In this document: in pieces, positions 1 through 8,136 of the stretch | How positions within the stretch are numbered: the stretch's first letter is position 1 | Layout: each line of letters opens with the position of its first letter | Assembly: GCA_023433985.1 (NCBI GenBank) | Contig: JAEYTN010000200.1 | Coordinates: forward strand, 1-13,997 | DNA from: Pseudomonadota bacterium | Lineage (GTDB): Bacteria; Pseudomonadota; Alphaproteobacteria; Rhizobiales; Devosiaceae | Direction of reading: 5' to 3' | DNA: 13,997 nucleotides | Program-made: the position numbers and the translations under genes | The notes under the pieces: generated by a model | What the model saw: the letters and a program-made list of their open reading frames with translations, nothing else | What the model was told of the DNA's origin: nothing | Database searches by the model: none

Positions 1-556
1 CACGGTGGAGTTCGCGCCGGGGGTGCGGCCATCGCGCGCCGAAATGCTGGCGATGCGGCGAAAGACCGGGATGGTGTTCCAGAGCTTCCAGCTGTTTCCG
101 CACCTGACGGTGCTCGAAAACGTGATGGAGGGGTTGCTCACGGTGCAGCGCTGGCCGCGCGACAAGGCCAGAGCGCATGCGCACGAACTGCTCGACAAGG
201 TCGGCATGACGACCAAGGCCGATGCATGGCCGGCGAACCTGTCGGGCGGGCAGCAGCAGCGCGTTGCCATCGCGCGGGCGCTGGCGCCGTCGCCGGAAGT
301 GCTGCTCTGCGACGAGCCGACCTCGGCACTCGATCCGGAACTGGCCGCCGAGGTGGTCGAGGTGTTGTCGCAACTGGCCCGCGAGGGGACGACGATGCTG
401 ATGGCAACGCACGACCTGCGGCTCGCCTCCACGATTGCGGAACAGGTGGTGTTTCTCGATCGCGGCGAGGTGGTGGAGGCGGGGGCGGCGCGCGACGTGT
501 TCTACGCGCCGCAGCGCGAGCGGACCAAGCAGTTCGTGGCCAGCCTGCTGCGCTAG
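1..556 (+). CDS. Polar amino-acid ABC transporter ATP-binding protein (5' end outside window)
   Basis: ATPase subunit of an ABC importer, acting on the cytoplasmic face of the inner membrane. The frame is open from the window edge, so the start and the Walker A loop lie upstream. What is visible is the Q-loop (VFQSFQLFPHLTVLENV), the signature LSGGQQQRVAIARAL, Walker B VLLCDEPTSALDPE and the H-loop ATHD, followed by the short tail (GEVVEAG, then a C-terminus at TKQFVASLLR) with no TOBE domain. This short architecture and the wording of the motifs match the GlnQ/HisP/ArtP family, which imports polar amino acids. The substrate cannot be told because the partner permease and binding protein are not in the window. 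It is the last gene of its run: a 53-bp gap precedes the next start. No damage is seen, unlike the two ATPase genes downstream. Confidence 0.93.
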   Translation, partial: TVEFAPGVRPSRAEMLAMRRKTGMVFQSFQLFPHLTVLENVMEGLLTVQRWPRDKARAHAHELLDKVGMTTKADAWPANLSGGQQQRVAIARALAPSPEVLLCDEPTSALDPELAAEVVEVLSQLAREGTTMLMATHDLRLASTIAEQVVFLDRGEVVEAGAARDVFYAPQRERTKQFVASLLR

Positions 557-609
557 CGGTAGGATCGAAGCGGGCCGTTTCTCGTTCCAAAGAGGAAAGG
601 AGAACCGCC

Positions 610-1062
610 ATGAATACTGCCAACCTGCAACTCGAAGGCCCCTACCTGTCGGTCGCGGCCCTCACGAACCTCCTGGTCAGCAAGGGGGTGTTGTCGCGCG
701 AAGAGATCGACGGGGCATTGCAGAGCGCCGAGCGGACCGCCGTCACCGACTACCGGGCCGACGAATTGCGGCCCGCGCACCGCGATGCCGTCGCATTCCC
801 CGCGCGTTTCCTGCAACTGGCCAACAACTCGGCGGGTGACGGCGCCACGGCGGGCTTCGCGGAACTCGCCAAGCTGGTCGGAAAGCTCAAGGATGACGAG
901 CCACTGCCGCAGCGGGCGGTGGGTGACGAGGATCCGAACTTCAGTCCGATGGATGGTTTCCGAGGCGACCCGGCGGAACCGGTCCCGCGGGAACGCCGTC
1001 CAGACATGTCCGGAGCAGAGGGGATCGCCTCGGCGAGAGCGGACGAAGACACGTACGATTGA
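610..1062 (+). CDS. Hypothetical protein, 150 aa
   Basis: I do not recognise this protein. The ATG at 610 follows a good ribosome binding site (AAAGGAG at 596-602), which fixes the start; the same frame is open further upstream only as a shadow of the ATPase gene. The N-terminal half looks folded: a hydrophobic helix-like stretch (YLSVAALTNLLVSKGVL, residues about 13-29) followed by SREEIDGALQSAE, a pattern seen in short helical domains where a helix is followed by an acidic cap. Residues about 57-75 (AVAFPARFLQLANN) may be another helix. The C-terminal third (from about residue 95) is rich in D, E, P, R and G and probably disordered. No signal peptide or membrane segment. It follows the amino-acid ATPase on the same strand, but nothing links it to transport. 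Confidence 0.75.
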   Translation: MNTANLQLEGPYLSVAALTNLLVSKGVLSREEIDGALQSAERTAVTDYRADELRPAHRDAVAFPARFLQLANNSAGDGATAGFAELAKLVGKLKDDEPLPQRAVGDEDPNFSPMDGFRGDPAEPVPRERRPDMSGAEGIASARADEDTYD

Positions 1063-1211
1063 GGGTCCCAAGCGCCCGGCGGCCGAGTCGGTTTCTGGTT
1101 AAAAATCAACGCTCTAAGTTGCAGGTAACACAAGTTATCAACAACCTTTAGTGCACGCGTCCAATAGCGCGTTGGAAGCTTCACCTCCCACAAGGAACAA
1201 GGAGGCGAAGG
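1063..1211 (+). promoter_or_regulatory. Intergenic gap with an AT-richer patch, possible promoter for the 125-aa gene
   Basis: This gap between two small genes contains a stretch (about 1098-1150) much richer in A and T than its surroundings, which is where a promoter for the downstream gene would be expected. I cannot pick out a convincing -35/-10 pair: TTGCAG at 1119-1124 is a possible -35, but no good -10 lies 16-18 bp downstream. A strong Shine-Dalgarno GGAGG at 1201-1205 closes the gap. The promoter call is inferred from composition alone. Confidence 0.25.
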
Positions 1212-1589
1212 ATGCCGAGGCGATCAGTAACCTGGGTCCGACAGCGCGCCGAAAGGGTGGATGTGGGTCGGGCACGACAGGCGATGCTGGCCGTCACTCC
1301 CGTGCGAGGCAAGGTTGGGCCTTGGCAGGTCGAGGCTGCCCGGCTTCGTGTGCTGGTCGAGCGACGCCGGGCCGCGGGAGAACCCGTGGATGAGATCACC
1401 CGCGCCGCGGCCCAGCTGCTGGCCGAAATCGAGGATGACCGGCGCCTGCTGGAAGAGCAATCCTCTTCGCTGCCGCCAGAGATCGCACGGCACAGCCGCT
1501 TCCAGGATGTCGTCCGCGCCCTCGCGACAGCTTCGTCGGCGGTGGCGTCCGTGCTGAAGGAGGAACGAGGCACGAGTGGTGGGGGTTGA
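1212..1589 (+). CDS. Hypothetical charged helical protein, 125 aa
   Basis: No family recognised. The start ATG at 1212 is set by GGAGG at 1201-1205, six bases upstream. The protein is rich in R, E and A and looks mostly helical. Residues about 42-85 form a long charged helix-like segment (VLVERRRAAGEPVDEI, then ITRAAAQLLAEIEDDRRLLEEQ) that may be a coiled coil, followed by SSSLPPEIARHSRFQDVVRALATA, another helix. There is no signal peptide or membrane segment, and the last residues (GTSGGG) are a flexible tail. It sits 33 bp before the small membrane protein gene at 1623, on the same strand, so the two are probably co-transcribed. A role in assembly or regulation would be speculation. Confidence 0.72.
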   Translation: MPRRSVTWVRQRAERVDVGRARQAMLAVTPVRGKVGPWQVEAARLRVLVERRRAAGEPVDEITRAAAQLLAEIEDDRRLLEEQSSSLPPEIARHSRFQDVVRALATASSAVASVLKEERGTSGGG

Positions 1590-1622
1590 AGCCCCGGCGA
1601 CCGCCAGCCTGGAGGAAAGCGA

Positions 1623-1781
1623 ATGCCAAGGAATGTTCCGAACCCGGGCGACACGATCGTGCCGAGTGCAAGAGCCGAACGTCGGCGGATATTCGCGGAC
1701 GACAGCTCCGGCATAGCGATCTATCTGGTGGCCGCGGTCGTGGTCGCCGCCGGTGTCCTGCTCGTGGCGGCGCTCGCCTGA
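1623..1781 (+). CDS. Small single-span membrane protein, 52 aa
   Basis: A short gene easily missed by length filters. The ATG at 1623 has a strong Shine-Dalgarno GGAGG (1611-1615) at ideal spacing. The translation starts MPRNVPNPGDTIVPSARAER, continues with RRIFADDSSGIA, and ends in one hydrophobic segment (residues about 31-52: IAIYLVAAVVVAAGVLLVAA, then LA) reaching the C-terminus. The basic ARAERRR patch before the helix suggests the N-terminus stays in the cytoplasm and the C-terminus ends in or just beyond the membrane. It follows the 125-aa gene by 33 bp and converges on the 73-aa gene with a 3-bp gap. Function unknown. The good ribosome binding site and clean hydrophobic pattern support a real gene; without homologues the call stays moderate. 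Confidence 0.7.
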   Translation: MPRNVPNPGDTIVPSARAERRRIFADDSSGIAIYLVAAVVVAAGVLLVAALA

Positions 1782-1784
1782 CGG

Positions 1785-2006
1785 TCAATCCTGTTCGACG
1801 GGCTGCGGGGCAGGGCCCTGCCGCGCCTGATCGCGCAGGAACGCGGTCAGTGGCTGCGGTTTGGGAAGCTTCATGGCCGCTCCCAGCGCCTCGGCCTTCG
1901 AACCGTGCGGGCCCGAGATCATGCCGTGTCCATCGTAGACCCCGAACCCGCCATCGTCGCGGGACCGGACCTCCCAGCCATCTACAATTCCAAGCACGAT
2001 AGACAT
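1785..2006 (-). CDS. Hypothetical protein, 73 aa
   Basis: Function not recognised. On the minus strand, the ATG at 2006 is preceded eight bases away by AGGAGA (complement of 2015-2020), so I prefer it to the upstream ATG at 2027, which would add MQQENAA and contain the ribosome binding site inside the gene. The protein begins MSIVLGIVDGWEVRS and has a compact, glycine-rich first half with alternating hydrophobic residues (DGGFGVYDGHGMISGPHGSK), suggesting a small beta-sheet domain, then a helix (KAEALGAAMKLP) and a proline/glutamine-rich tail. No signal peptide or membrane span. It is convergent with the 52-aa membrane protein gene, three bases apart, and divergent from the sensor kinase. The start codon choice is the least certain part. 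Confidence 0.65.
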   Translation of the reverse strand: MSIVLGIVDGWEVRSRDDGGFGVYDGHGMISGPHGSKAEALGAAMKLPKPQPLTAFLRDQARQGPAPQPVEQD

Positions 2007-2277
2007 TGCCGCGTTCTCCTGCTGCATTCATCTAAGCGCAGCAGAGCCGCCCGAAATATGTCGTGGGTTAAGGGCTCCGAGGATATTTCACGGCGAAGGA
2101 CTCCGCCCGGGCGGGGAGGTGGCGAGGCAGACGCCCAATTGGTCGCAGGCGCGCGCCAGCCAGGGTGAGCGAAAGCTAACGGACACCCGGCAGATTTGCG
2201 CCTAAAGGCGGCTGGCTCAGGTTATTCGCGTTTGCGTTACAACGTGCTAGCGATACCTCTCCTACAGAGGGGCCACC
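2007..2277. other. Divergent intergenic region between the 73-aa gene and the sensor kinase
   Basis: This gap must contain the promoters of both flanking genes, which point away from each other. I see only the ribosome binding site of the 73-aa gene, a small hairpin CGCC-TAAA-GGCG at 2199-2210, and GAGGGG just before the kinase ATG. I looked for the GGAAC element typical of general-stress (EcfG) promoters and did not find it. Confidence 0.4.
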
Positions 2278-3813
2278 ATGCAGGATCGCGCCAGTACGGC
2301 CGTTCGCAGCACCGCAGTGCACGCGACCATGATCTTTGCCCTGGCCTGCTTTGCCTGCTTCGCCATCATGGTCACCTGGATCCTGATTCAGGCCTACGGC
2401 GACAGCATGTCCCGCACCGAAGCAAGGGCGCGCGCCTACTCGCAGGTGGTGGCGGCCAACGCGGCGCTGCTACTCGAAGGTACCCATCAGGCACTGCGCC
2501 GCATCGACGCGAGCGTGGGTGACAAGCTCCAGCAACCGCGCGGGGACGTGATCGGCGATCTCAACAGCGCGGTGGAGAACCTGCCGGGCAACGTGCGCGC
2601 CTGGCTGATCGACGCCGAGGGTGTGCCGCGGCTCACCAATACCGAACTCAGCCGATCGTTCAGCGTGGGCGACCGGGACTACTTCACCGCGCTCAAGGAT
2701 GGCGATGACTTCCGCATTTCGCCGCTGATGGTATCGCGCTCGGCCGGCGACCGGGTCTTTGCTATTGCCAAGCGGATCGAGAGAGGCGGACAGTTCGTCG
2801 GGGTGGCGGTCATCATCTTCCCGGCGGAGTTCCTCGACCCGCTGCGTCCGGCGCTGGATCTCGGTCCGCAATCCACGGTCAGCCTGATCCGGGACGACGG
2901 CCTGCTGGTGACGCGTTCGCCGGTCCCGGAGGAGCCAACGGACCTCAGCGGCTATATCCTTTTCACCGACTACCTCAAGCAGGGGGATGAGGGGCTGTAC
3001 GATGCGACATCGCCGACGGACGGCGTCGAGCGCGTCGTCGCCTACCGGCGGGTGCCGAACTACCCGCTCGTCGCCATCGCCTCGATCGCGCGGTCGGAGG
3101 CGCTGCAATCGTTCTGGGATACGGCGGTGACGCTGGCGCTGTTCGGGGGTCCGGGGTTGATCGGGCTCGGTACTTTCGCGGCCTGGACGGTGCGATCGCA
3201 GCGCCAACTCGCGGCGGCGCTCGAGCAGAACCAGGTGCTGTTCCGCGAGATACACCACCGGGTGAAGAACAACCTGCAGCAGGCGCTGGCGCTGGTGAAC
3301 CTGCAGCCCATCGACCAATCCATCCGGGACGAGATCTCCCGGCGTTTTGCCGCGATGGCGGCTGTGCACGAGCACATGTATCGCTCGGACCAGTACCGTA
3401 CCGTGCTCGCATCGGCCTTTCTGCCGCGGCTGGTGGAAGGGGTACGGCAGAGCTTTGCGCGACCGGTGGAACTCGTCGTCGACATCGCGCCGGCATTGGT
3501 CGATCGGGAGAAGGCGCTGTCGCTGGCCCTGATCGTCAACGAGGTGGTGGGTAACGCCATCAAGCACGCGTTCGCCGACGGCCAGTCGGGCGTCATCTCC
3601 GTGCGGCTCGAGCGGGCGGGGGATACTCGCGCCCGGCTCGTCATCGCCGACAATGGCAGCGGCTTCGACCACACCGCCAAGCACCCCGGCCTCGGCAACA
3701 AGCTGGTGACGAGCCTGTCGCGGCAGTTGGGCGCCGAGCATTCCTACGAGGCGAAGGGCGGTACGGTGTTCACGCTGGTGCTCGACGTCGAAGGGTTCGA
3801 TCCCGCGGCTTGA
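2278..3813 (+). CDS. Membrane sensor histidine kinase, Cache + HisKA_2/HATPase
   Basis: A 511-residue inner-membrane sensor kinase. Residues about 17-39 form the first membrane helix. Residues about 40-280 form a periplasmic sensor with the look of a Cache (PDC) domain: AWLIDAEGVPR, SVGDRDYFTALKDG, then FVGVAVIIFP. The second helix is residues about 282-305. The cytoplasmic part has the H-box EIHHRVKNNLQ (His327 probably phosphorylated), which marks HisKA_2 rather than classical HisKA; the N-box NEVVGNAIKH (Asn421, Asn426); the G1 box DNGSGFD (Asp458); and a G2 region GLGNKLVTSLSRQLGA. In alphaproteobacteria, HisKA_2 and HWE kinases often feed single-domain or PhyR-type response regulators. 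No regulator gene lies beside this one, so it is an orphan and its partner is unknown. The ATG at 2278 follows GAGGGG. It ends 21 bp before the convergent GntR gene. Confidence 0.92.
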   Translation: MQDRASTAVRSTAVHATMIFALACFACFAIMVTWILIQAYGDSMSRTEARARAYSQVVAANAALLLEGTHQALRRIDASVGDKLQQPRGDVIGDLNSAVENLPGNVRAWLIDAEGVPRLTNTELSRSFSVGDRDYFTALKDGDDFRISPLMVSRSAGDRVFAIAKRIERGGQFVGVAVIIFPAEFLDPLRPALDLGPQSTVSLIRDDGLLVTRSPVPEEPTDLSGYILFTDYLKQGDEGLYDATSPTDGVERVVAYRRVPNYPLVAIASIARSEALQSFWDTAVTLALFGGPGLIGLGTFAAWTVRSQRQLAAALEQNQVLFREIHHRVKNNLQQALALVNLQPIDQSIRDEISRRFAAMAAVHEHMYRSDQYRTVLASAFLPRLVEGVRQSFARPVELVVDIAPALVDREKALSLALIVNEVVGNAIKHAFADGQSGVISVRLERAGDTRARLVIADNGSGFDHTAKHPGLGNKLVTSLSRQLGAEHSYEAKGGTVFTLVLDVEGFDPAA

Positions 3814-3834
3814 TGTGGCGGGTGCGACTGGCGC

Positions 3835-4560
3835 TCAGCTGTTCGCCAGCGCTTCGCGCAGGCCCAGCCCGTGGGTCGGCCTGAGGTCGAGGTCAGCTTC
3901 GATGTGGTCGATGTGGCGGAGCAGCAGGCGGCTGGCTGCCGGCGCATCGCGGCTTTCAAGCGCGGAGAGAATATCGCCGTGCTCGTTGTGGCCGCAACTC
4001 GACGCACCGGTGCGTCCGTAGAGCGCGATCACCAGCGACGAGCGGGCCACCAACTCCTCCATGAAGCGGTAGAGGATGGCGTTGCCTGCGACGCTGGCGA
4101 GTAGCAGGTGGAAGTCGCCCGAGGCACGGATTTCGGCGCGACGGACACTGGCGCCGCGCTGGTTCATCAGCCGCGACTCTTCGGTCAGGCTATGGCGGAA
4201 CCTGGCTACGTCGGCAGGGCCGAGGCGGCCGACCGCTTCTGCTGCGAGCGCCGGTTCGATCAGACGCCGCGAGTCGAAGACCTGGCGGGCCTCTTCCGGC
4301 GTGGGATTGGCGACGAAGGCGCCCCGGTTGCGCTCTGCCTTCACCAACCCCTCGAAGGAAAGCATCTGGAGCGCTGCGCGAACTACCGTGCGGCTGACAT
4401 CGAAAAGCGCGCCGACTTCAGCCTCGCTGAGCTTGGTGCCGGGGGCGAGGCGGCGGTCGATGATCGCGTCCCGCAGCTGGTCGCGGATGGCTTGGGCGCG
4501 GTCTTCGCCACCGGCGATAGGGACGAAGGGGTTACCGGCAATGCTCATGTTGTTCCCCAT
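3835..4560 (-). CDS. GntR-family transcriptional regulator, FCD subfamily
   Basis: DNA-binding regulator with an N-terminal winged helix-turn-helix (residues about 20-85: AIRDQLRDAIIDRRLAPG, LSEAEVGALFDVSRTVVRAA, GLVKAERNRGAFV) and a C-terminal all-helical FCD ligand domain (about 95-225). FCD metal or ligand residues are visible: Asp and His in SGDFHLLLASVAGN, His in EHGDILSALESRD, and His in LLRHIDHIEAD. FCD regulators usually bind small organic acids or amino-acid derivatives and release DNA when bound. The gene is divergent from importer operon A, so it probably controls that operon and itself. I chose the ATG at 4560 (AGGA nine bases upstream); the ATG at 4548, with GGGGA upstream, is equally possible and would remove four residues. 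The frame is intact. Confidence 0.92.
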   Translation of the reverse strand: MGNNMSIAGNPFVPIAGGEDRAQAIRDQLRDAIIDRRLAPGTKLSEAEVGALFDVSRTVVRAALQMLSFEGLVKAERNRGAFVANPTPEEARQVFDSRRLIEPALAAEAVGRLGPADVARFRHSLTEESRLMNQRGASVRRAEIRASGDFHLLLASVAGNAILYRFMEELVARSSLVIALYGRTGASSCGHNEHGDILSALESRDAPAASRLLLRHIDHIEADLDLRPTHGLGLREALANS

Positions 4561-4809
4561 GCCCTCAAATCCTAATCGGGAATTGCCATCCTTGGAAGCT
4601 GGCAAATGTGCGCATACGAACGCAAGATTGCATACAATTTTTGCGGCGTTTGCGAACACAAGCCCAAGAATTAGGCATATCGCGAAACTGCGCAGGCGAT
4701 TGGCAGCTTCGCCGCTGCGGGGGAATCTAAGTTAAACAACGGACTAGCCGGCTCTGCTGCGACTTGGCACGGCCGATGCATCGCTATTTCGGCCAACAGG
4801 GGTGCGTGC
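4561..4809. promoter_or_regulatory. Divergent control region between GntR gene and operon A, with candidate operators
   Basis: Both divergent promoters should lie here. Visible elements are: an inverted repeat TTGCCA (4583-4588) and TGGCAA (4600-4605); a repeated octamer GCATACGA (4612-4619) and GCATACAA (4630-4637), starts 18 bp apart; the second copy sits in ATTGCATACAAT (4627-4638), whose outer arms ATTG/CAAT are symmetric and which resembles the GTATAC-centred sites of several FCD-type GntR proteins; and a small stem GCAGC/GCTGC at 4703-4718. A weak -35 is TTGCGA at 4650-4655 with an AT-rich GCATAT at 4675-4680. The binding of the neighbouring regulator here is inferred from position and resemblance. 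Confidence 0.45.
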
Positions 4810-5460
<651 letters not shown>

Positions 5461-5485
<25 letters not shown>

Positions 5486-6324
5486 GCTTCGTCGACGGTC
5501 CGGATGCCACGACGTTCGCTGCCGGCGAGACCGGCTGGTTCACGATGGTGCCGACGATCTACAACGCCGATACGCTGGGTATCCGTCCCGATCTGGTGGG
5601 CCGCGAGATTTCGTCCTGGGCCGACATCATGGACCCCGCCTTCAGGGGCAAGACCTCGATCCTCAACATCCCGTCGATCGGCATCATGGACGCGGCCATG
5701 ATCATGGAGGCGATGGGCAACATCACCTATGCCGACAAGGGCAACATGACCCGCGAGGAGATCGACAAGACGATCGATTTCCTGATCAAGGCCAAGCAGG
5801 ACGGCCAGTTCCGCGCCTTCTGGAAGAGCTTTGACGAGAGCGTCAACCTGATGGCTTCGGGCGAGGTAGTGATCCAGTCCATGTGGTCGCCGGCAGTCGC
5901 GGCCGTCCGCTCGAAGGGCATCCCGTGCGTCTACCAGCCGCTCAAGGAAGGCTATCGCTCGTGGGGCGGCGGTCTTGGGTTGGCCAAGCACCTGTCGGGC
6001 GCGCAGCTCGATGCGGCCTACGAGTACATCAACTGGTACACCTCGGGCTGGGTCGGCGGCTATCTCAACCGCCAGGGCTACTATTCGGCCAACATGGAGA
6101 CGGCCAAGCAGTTCATGTCCGAGGACGAGTGGGGCTTCTGGATCGAGGGCAAGCCGGCGCAGGGCGACATCCTCTCCCCCGACGGCGTCGTGATGGAAAA
6201 GGCGGGCGCGGTGCGCGACGGCGGTTCGTTCGAGGAGCGCATGGGCAGCGTCGCCTGCTGGAACTCGGTGATGGACGAAGACCGCTACATGGTCACCCGC
6301 TGGAACGAGTTCATCGCGGCGTAA
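5461..6324 (+). pseudogene. PotD-like periplasmic binding protein, N-terminus deleted
   Basis: C-terminal two thirds of an extracellular solute-binding protein of the spermidine/putrescine (PotD/PotF-like) type. In-frame similarity seems to begin with GKAPHTVGFVDGPDAT, right at the deletion junction, and continues TMVPTIYNADTLGIRPDLVG, a SWADIMDPAFRGKTSI hinge-like segment, and VNLMASGEVVIQSMWSPAV, to the C-terminus VTRWNEFIAA. The signal peptide and first lobe, about 130-150 residues in this family, are absent, so nothing from this gene could reach or work in the periplasm. The first ATG in frame is at 5545, with no good ribosome binding site. The remaining frame has no stop, which suggests that the deletion is recent. 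Substrate unknown: the family binds polyamines, but related proteins bind other cationic or organic-acid solutes. Confidence 0.85.
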
Positions 6325-6335
6325 GCCTACGGGCG

Positions 6336-6365
6336 TTGGGAGCTCGCCAGATGGTGGGCTCCCGA
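6336..6365 (+). other. Hairpin between binding-protein and permease genes of operon A
   Basis: The arms TTGGGAGC (6336-6343) and GCTCCCGA (6358-6365) pair with one G-T wobble, and the loop can pair further as CGCCA with TGGTG. No T-run follows, so this is more likely an mRNA-stabilising or attenuating hairpin than a terminator. Its place directly after the binding-protein gene fits the usual excess of binding protein over membrane subunits. Confidence 0.55.
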
Positions 6366-6405
6366 CGACCCCGCCAGCAATCCGATCGCCAGACTGAGGA
6401 CCTTC

Positions 6406-7319
6406 ATGGCCATCGCCGAGCAGACCGCGAGCCTGCCCACCGCCGCCGGCAAGGCGCGGAAGGTGCCGTTTTCGCTCAGGCGCGCCGCATCGTACCTGCA
6501 GGCGACGCCGCTGTGGCTTATCCTCGGCTTCTTCCTCGCGCTGCCGATCCTGTTCCTCGTCGTGGTCAGCTTCTGGGACTACGACTTCGCGCGGATGTAT
6601 CCGGATTTCATCTGGACGAACTACATCGACACGCTGGGGTCGTGGGTCACCTGGAAGACCTACCTCAACACGGTCAAGTTCGCGGCGATCGTCTGGGCGC
6701 TGACGCTGGTCATCGGCTTCTGGGTTGCCTACTTCCTCGCCTTCCATGTGCGCAGCGCCACCGCGCAGATGGTGCTGTTCCTGATCTGCACGGTGCCCTT
6801 CCTGACCACGAACATCATCCGCATGATCTCGTGGATGCCGGTGCTGGGGCGAAACGGGCTGGTGAACTCGACGCTGGTGCAGGCGGGACTGATCGCCGAG
6901 CCGATCGAATGGCTGCTCTACTCGGATTTCGCCGTCGTGCTCGCCATGGTGCATCTCTACACGCTGTTCATGGTGCGCCGGTCTTCAATACGCTGATGCG
7001 CATCGACCGCTCGCTGATCGAGGCGGCGCGGGATGCAGGCGCCAGCGCTGTCCAGATCCTCTGGAACGTCATTCTGCCGCTGGCCAAGCCCGGAATGGCG
7101 ATCGGCACTATCTTCGTGGTGACGCTGGTGATGGCGGATTTCTCGACCGTGCAGGTGATGAGCGGCGGGCAGTCGGCATCCGTCGCGCTGATGATGAAGA
7201 ACCAGATGAGCCTGCTGCAATATCCGGGCGCGGCTGCCAACGCGGTGGTGCTGCTGATCCTGGTGCTGCTGCTCGTCGCGGGCATCCTCCGCATCGTCGA
7301 TATCCGCAAGGAGCTTTGA
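6406..7319 (+). pseudogene. PotB-like ABC transporter permease, single-base frameshift
   Basis: Inner-membrane subunit of operon A. The ATG at 6406 follows GAGGA (6396-6400). The first frame gives MAIAEQTASLPTAAGKARKV, a first membrane helix (LWLILGFFLALPILFLVVVS), and further helices up to HLYTLFMV. It then reads RRSSIR and stops at 6996. The next frame continues naturally as APVFNTLMRIDRSLIEAARD and GASAVQILWNVILPLAKPG, the EAA loop that docks on the ATPase, and ends at 7319. Restoring one G at 6973-6976 (GTG-GCG-CCG) gives an unbroken 304-residue protein of normal PotB size. As written, the protein would lose the EAA loop and the last helices. The stop at 7317-7319 is almost adjacent to the next ATG. 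A sequencing error in a GG run would give the same picture. Confidence 0.88.
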
Positions 7320-7320
7320 G

Positions 7321-8136
7321 ATGGGCAGGAAGCGCACGATCGGGTTCTACGTCCTGGCGGCCTTCTTCGCGCTGTTCGTGCTGTTCCTCTACGGGCCGCT
7401 GAGCGCGATCTTCATCCTTTCATTCCAAGGACCGAGCGGCGGGCTGACCTTTCCGCTCAACGGCGTCTCGGTGCACTGGTTCTTCAATCTGTTCGAACGG
7501 CAGGCGGTGGGCGATTTCGGCGCTAGCTTCACGCGCTCGCTGTTGCTGGGGCTAATGGTGATGGCGGCGACCGTGGTGGTGGCGCTGCTCGCGGGGCTCG
7601 CCTTCCGGCGCAAGTTCGTGGGCGCGACGCCGCTGTTCTACCTCACGATCGCCAGCCTGGTGGTGCCCTCTATCATCGTGTCGCTGGGCATCGGCGTGCT
7701 GTTCCAGCAGGTCGGGATCCGGCCGAGCTGGTTCGGCTCGGGCTACGGGGCGTACCTCACCTGGACGCTGCCATTCGGCGTCTTGATCATGTTCGCCGTG
7801 TTCAACCGCTTTTCGCCCAGCTACGAGGAGGCGGCTCGCGACTTGGGGGCCTCGCCGTGGCAGACCTTCTGGCATGTGTTGCTGCCGATGATCGCGCCGA
7901 GCCTGATCGGCGTGGGGCTGTTCGGTTTCTCGCTGAGCTACGACGAGTTCGCCCGCTCGCTGCTCACCATGGGCACGTTCAACACGCTGCCGCTCGAAAT
8001 CTACGGCATGACGACGAATGTCACGACGCCGGTGCTCTATGCGCTCGGAACGGTGACGACGGTATTCTCCTTCCTCATCATCGGCGGCACGGTGGGGCTG
8101 ATCGGGTTCATCAACCGCAAGCGGCTCAAAGCCTGA
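7321..8136 (+). CDS. PotC-like ABC transporter permease
   Basis: Second inner-membrane subunit of operon A, 271 residues and intact. Six membrane helices can be placed at about residues 10-32, 73-95, 105-128, 143-162, 190-210 and 240-263. The EAA loop YEEAARDLGASPWQTFWHVL (residues 168-187) is well formed and would couple to the ATPase. Start ATG 7321 has GGAG at 7310-7313, inside the end of the preceding permease gene, so the two are translationally coupled. The stop TGA shares its A with the ATG of the racemase gene. Its partners (ATPase, binding protein, first permease) are all damaged here, so it probably has no working complex unless another locus supplies them. Confidence 0.92.
   Translation: MGRKRTIGFYVLAAFFALFVLFLYGPLSAIFILSFQGPSGGLTFPLNGVSVHWFFNLFERQAVGDFGASFTRSLLLGLMVMAATVVVALLAGLAFRRKFVGATPLFYLTIASLVVPSIIVSLGIGVLFQQVGIRPSWFGSGYGAYLTWTLPFGVLIMFAVFNRFSPSYEEAARDLGASPWQTFWHVLLPMIAPSLIGVGLFGFSLSYDEFARSLLTMGTFNTLPLEIYGMTTNVTTPVLYALGTVTTVFSFLIIGGTVGLIGFINRKRLKA

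Noticed and set aside
226-609. A plus-strand open frame that would extend the 150-aa protein upstream into the ATPase gene
   Set aside because: The upstream part is the ATPase read in another frame (A/R/G-rich), and a strong ribosome binding site precedes ATG 610.
2470-3741. A 423-codon open frame on the minus strand
   Set aside because: Antisense to the sensor kinase, with low-complexity R/H-rich translation and no recognisable motif.
4108-4575. A plus-strand open frame of 155 codons across the first GntR gene
   Set aside because: It lies opposite a complete GntR/FCD gene and shows no family features.
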